Source: CAKZRD01 sp038886595 | GTDB taxonomy: Archaea; Nanobdellota; Nanobdellia; Pacearchaeales; GW2011-AR1 | Direction of reading: 5' to 3' | Length of the DNA: 21,086 nt | Assembly (NCBI GenBank): GCA_038886595.1 | Contig: JAWALV010000005.1 | Span: forward strand, 1 to 21,086 | Part shown: piece after piece, positions 19,322 through 21,086 of the stretch | Layout: each line of letters opens with the position of its first letter | Numbering within the stretch: position 1 is the stretch's first letter | Translations under genes and position numbers: made by a program | The notes under the pieces: model-generated | The model's input: the letters and a program-made list of their open reading frames with translations, nothing else | What the model was told of the DNA's origin: nothing | Databases searched by the model: none

Positions 19322-21086
19322 ATGAGAAAAATAAGAAGTTTTGTTTTTTTTATTATTGCATTAATATTTGTTTTTGCATTTTTCATTTATTTAAGCGAAG
19401 GGAAAAATTTATCTTTAAACAAAAATGAAATTTTAAAATTGAGTTATGATGTTTTACAAGCCGCTGAAAAAAACGAAGAAAAAATAAAAGTTATTGTTGA
19501 GCTTGAAGACAGCGTTATTGAAAAGGGAAAATTCGGAGTTTCTTCTGTGAAAAATGTTGATAAAAACTCTTTTATTATGCAAAATGAAAAAATAAGAAAA
19601 AAAATAAAACATACTTTCATTTATTCAAATGCTTTTTCTGCAGAGCTTTCTCCTTCTGAAATTGAGGAATTAGCAAAAAAGCCAGAAGTTAAAAAAATTC
19701 ATTATGATTATCCTGTTCAAGCCTTTTTGCAGCACTCTGTTCCTTTAATTAATGCTTCTTCCTCGTGGAATTTGGAGGTTGATGGAATAAACTTAACTGG
19801 CGGAGGCCAAACAATTTGTGTAATTGACACTGGTGTTGATTATAGGCATAGTGATTTAGGTGGCTGTACGAAAATATTTTCAAACACTAGCGAAGAGCAA
19901 AATATTGGCCCTCTGATTTCCCCAGGATATCCAAACAATTATCCGAATTATGGAGGAAATTGTATCAATACGCATAATATTTCTGCGAATGGTGATGGAA
20001 TAGAAGTTTATTTTGAAGATTTGGATATAGGCGACGATGACTACTTATATTTGACTAATGAGCAAAATGAAATTTATGCATACGCAACTAATGGAAGCGA
20101 ACAGGGAGCATGGTCTCCCCTAAGTATAACAAACAAAATAAAAATATTTTTATGTACAAACTCTTCTTCTGGAAGAGGATATAACATAAAAAAAATAAGA
20201 GTTTACAACTTTAGTTCTTCATGCAATAAAATAATCTGGGGAATAGACCTATATAACCTAGACTTTGATCCTCTCGACGATAACGGCCACGGCACTCATG
20301 TTGCTGGAATTGTCGGAGCAAATGGAACAATAAAAGGAGTTGCTCCTGGCTCAAAAATCTTGGCTGTAAAAGCACTTAACAGCGATGGTGGCGGATTTTC
20401 TTCTGATATTATTGCGGGAATAGAATATTGCATAAACAAAAGCGAAGAATTAAATATTTCTGTTATAAGCATGAGTTTAGGTGCAAATTGTAATGAATAT
20501 CCTCAGTATTGCCATAATAATTATTGTGATGAAGATGATTCTTTAACAGCGCAATCAATAAACCTTGCTGTTTCAAAAAACATCTCTGTCGTTATTGCTA
20601 CAGGTAATAACGGAAATTCAACCCATATTTCAGAGTCCTCTTGTGTTTACAACGCGACCCGTGTCGGCTCAACGACAAAAAGCGATGGGGTTTCTTCTTT
20701 CTCAAATCGTTGGGCTTTAGAAATGCTGATGGCTCCGGGAAGTTCAATAAATTCTACAAAAATAAACGGAGACTATACAACGATGTCGGGAACATCTATG
20801 GCAACACCTCATGTTTCTGGGGCAATTGCAATAATAAGGCAATATTTAGCAATAACAAACAGAACAATAACTCCAAAAGAAATTGAATTTTTGCTTAATA
20901 AAACTGGAAAAAGCATTTCTGCCGACGGAAGAACTTATAAAAGAATAGATTTGCTTTCTGCTTTGCTTGAAATTGATGTAACTCCGCCAAAAATAAATGT
21001 TTCTGGAATTGAAAACAACACAAAAATTTTCGAAAGAAATCTGACTTTTAATTATTCTGTTAGTGACTGGCAGCTTGCAAATGTAA
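19322..21086 (+). CDS. Secreted subtilisin-like (S8) protease with internal CUB-like domain, 3' end outside window
   Basis: The frame is open for 588 residues to the right edge. An N-terminal basic patch and hydrophobic helix (about 7-24) direct export. Residues 25-140 resemble an I9-type propeptide (IKVIVELEDSV, SNAFSAELSPSEIEEL, PEVKKIHYD). The catalytic triad is Asp169 in CVIDTGVD, His323 in NGHGTHVAG and Ser492 in SGTSMATPHVSG; the oxyanion Asn is 429 in ATGNNGN. Asp and His are 154 residues apart against about 32 in subtilisin, because a CUB-like domain (about 182-297) is inserted. After the catalytic domain, VTPPKINVSGIENNTKIFER begins what looks like a beta-sandwich domain. About 21 N-x-S/T sequons suggest heavy glycosylation. 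Substrate unknown. Confidence 0.95.
   Translation, partial: MRKIRSFVFFIIALIFVFAFFIYLSEGKNLSLNKNEILKLSYDVLQAAEKNEEKIKVIVELEDSVIEKGKFGVSSVKNVDKNSFIMQNEKIRKKIKHTFIYSNAFSAELSPSEIEELAKKPEVKKIHYDYPVQAFLQHSVPLINASSSWNLEVDGINLTGGGQTICVIDTGVDYRHSDLGGCTKIFSNTSEEQNIGPLISPGYPNNYPNYGGNCINTHNISANGDGIEVYFEDLDIGDDDYLYLTNEQNEIYAYATNGSEQGAWSPLSITNKIKIFLCTNSSSGRGYNIKKIRVYNFSSSCNKIIWGIDLYNLDFDPLDDNGHGTHVAGIVGANGTIKGVAPGSKILAVKALNSDGGGFSSDIIAGIEYCINKSEELNISVISMSLGANCNEYPQYCHNNYCDEDDSLTAQSINLAVSKNISVVIATGNNGNSTHISESSCVYNATRVGSTTKSDGVSSFSNRWALEMLMAPGSSINSTKINGDYTTMSGTSMATPHVSGAIAIIRQYLAITNRTITPKEIEFLLNKTGKSISADGRTYKRIDLLSALLEIDVTPPKINVSGIENNTKIFERNLTFNYSVSDWQLANV
19865..20212 (+). other. CUB-like domain inserted in subtilase catalytic domain
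   Basis: Residues 182-297 of the protease. CUB hallmarks in order: an opening Cys182; LISPGYPNNYPN (199-210), the classic SPxYPxxYP motif; Cys214 where CUB domains have their second cysteine; IEVYFEDLDIGDDDYLYL, matching the hydrophobic-F-x-D-hydrophobic and DYLxL strands; and IKIFLCTNSSSGRGYNIKKI near the end, as in the irF-x-S-x-x-x-GFxxxY strand. Cys182, 214, 278 and 301 could form two disulfides. This is recognition by eye only. Confidence 0.72.

Noticed and set aside
20641..20886. 81-codon plus-strand frame inside the subtilase
   Set aside because: It is an out-of-frame shadow of the catalytic-serine region, and the real frame carries SGTSMATPH.

Overview
The window is a gene-dense, strongly AT-rich piece of an archaeal chromosome. 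The archaeal assignment is firm. It rests on a TFE-type transcription factor, ribosomal proteins S8e, S28e, L24e and L7Ae, a RadB recombinase, type II methionine aminopeptidase, a CDC48/VAT ATPase, archaeal RNase J, and TATA boxes about 26 nt upstream of start codons. Short proteins, tight packing and orphan neighbours suggest a DPANN lineage (Woesearchaeota/Pacearchaeota-like), but that is inference.

Layout. 1-2300 (+): a translationally coupled run of tfe (5' end outside the window), rhomboid protease and SpoIIM-like membrane protein, followed by a decayed membrane-protein gene carrying several frameshifts. 2490-3665 (-): ftsZ with its own promoter, strong Shine-Dalgarno and hairpin/poly-U terminator. 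3697-6047: two unrecognised proteins transcribed divergently, then a nucleotidyltransferase-HEPN-like fusion. 6156-8944: topA (+) and radB (-), overlapping tail to tail by 4 bp. 9061-11824 (+): a zinc-ribbon/AbrB-like protein coupled to a CDC48-type AAA+ ATPase. 14511-11829 (-): an operon of L7Ae, S28e, L24e, shikimate-kinase-like P-loop kinase, RsmF-type PUA protein and methionine aminopeptidase. 14609-14977 (+): S8e. 18863-14974 (-): a five-gene operon of RNase J, small membrane protein, HemK2/Mtq2-like methyltransferase, Trm9-like methyltransferase and a bacterial-type tRNA-guanine transglycosylase. 18939-end (+): an anchored 12-cysteine protein and a secreted subtilisin-like protease that runs off the right edge.

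Functionally the interior is information processing: transcription initiation, ribosome components, RNA decay, tRNA and release-factor modification, topology and recombination. The ends hold membrane and secreted proteins. The most unusual items are: (1) the terminal subtilase, whose catalytic Asp and His are separated by a roughly 115-residue insertion that reads as a CUB domain; (2) the operon joining two methyltransferases of families known to need Trm112 with a short bacterial-type TGT that has two substituted base-pocket residues, apparently a wobble-position-34/decoding module; (3) an 80-bp perfect direct repeat between the two AAA modules of cdc48, suggesting intragenic gene conversion; (4) a shared AAAGAT-TTAWA promoter motif placed so that many transcripts should be leaderless. 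No tRNA, rRNA, CRISPR array or insertion sequence was found.
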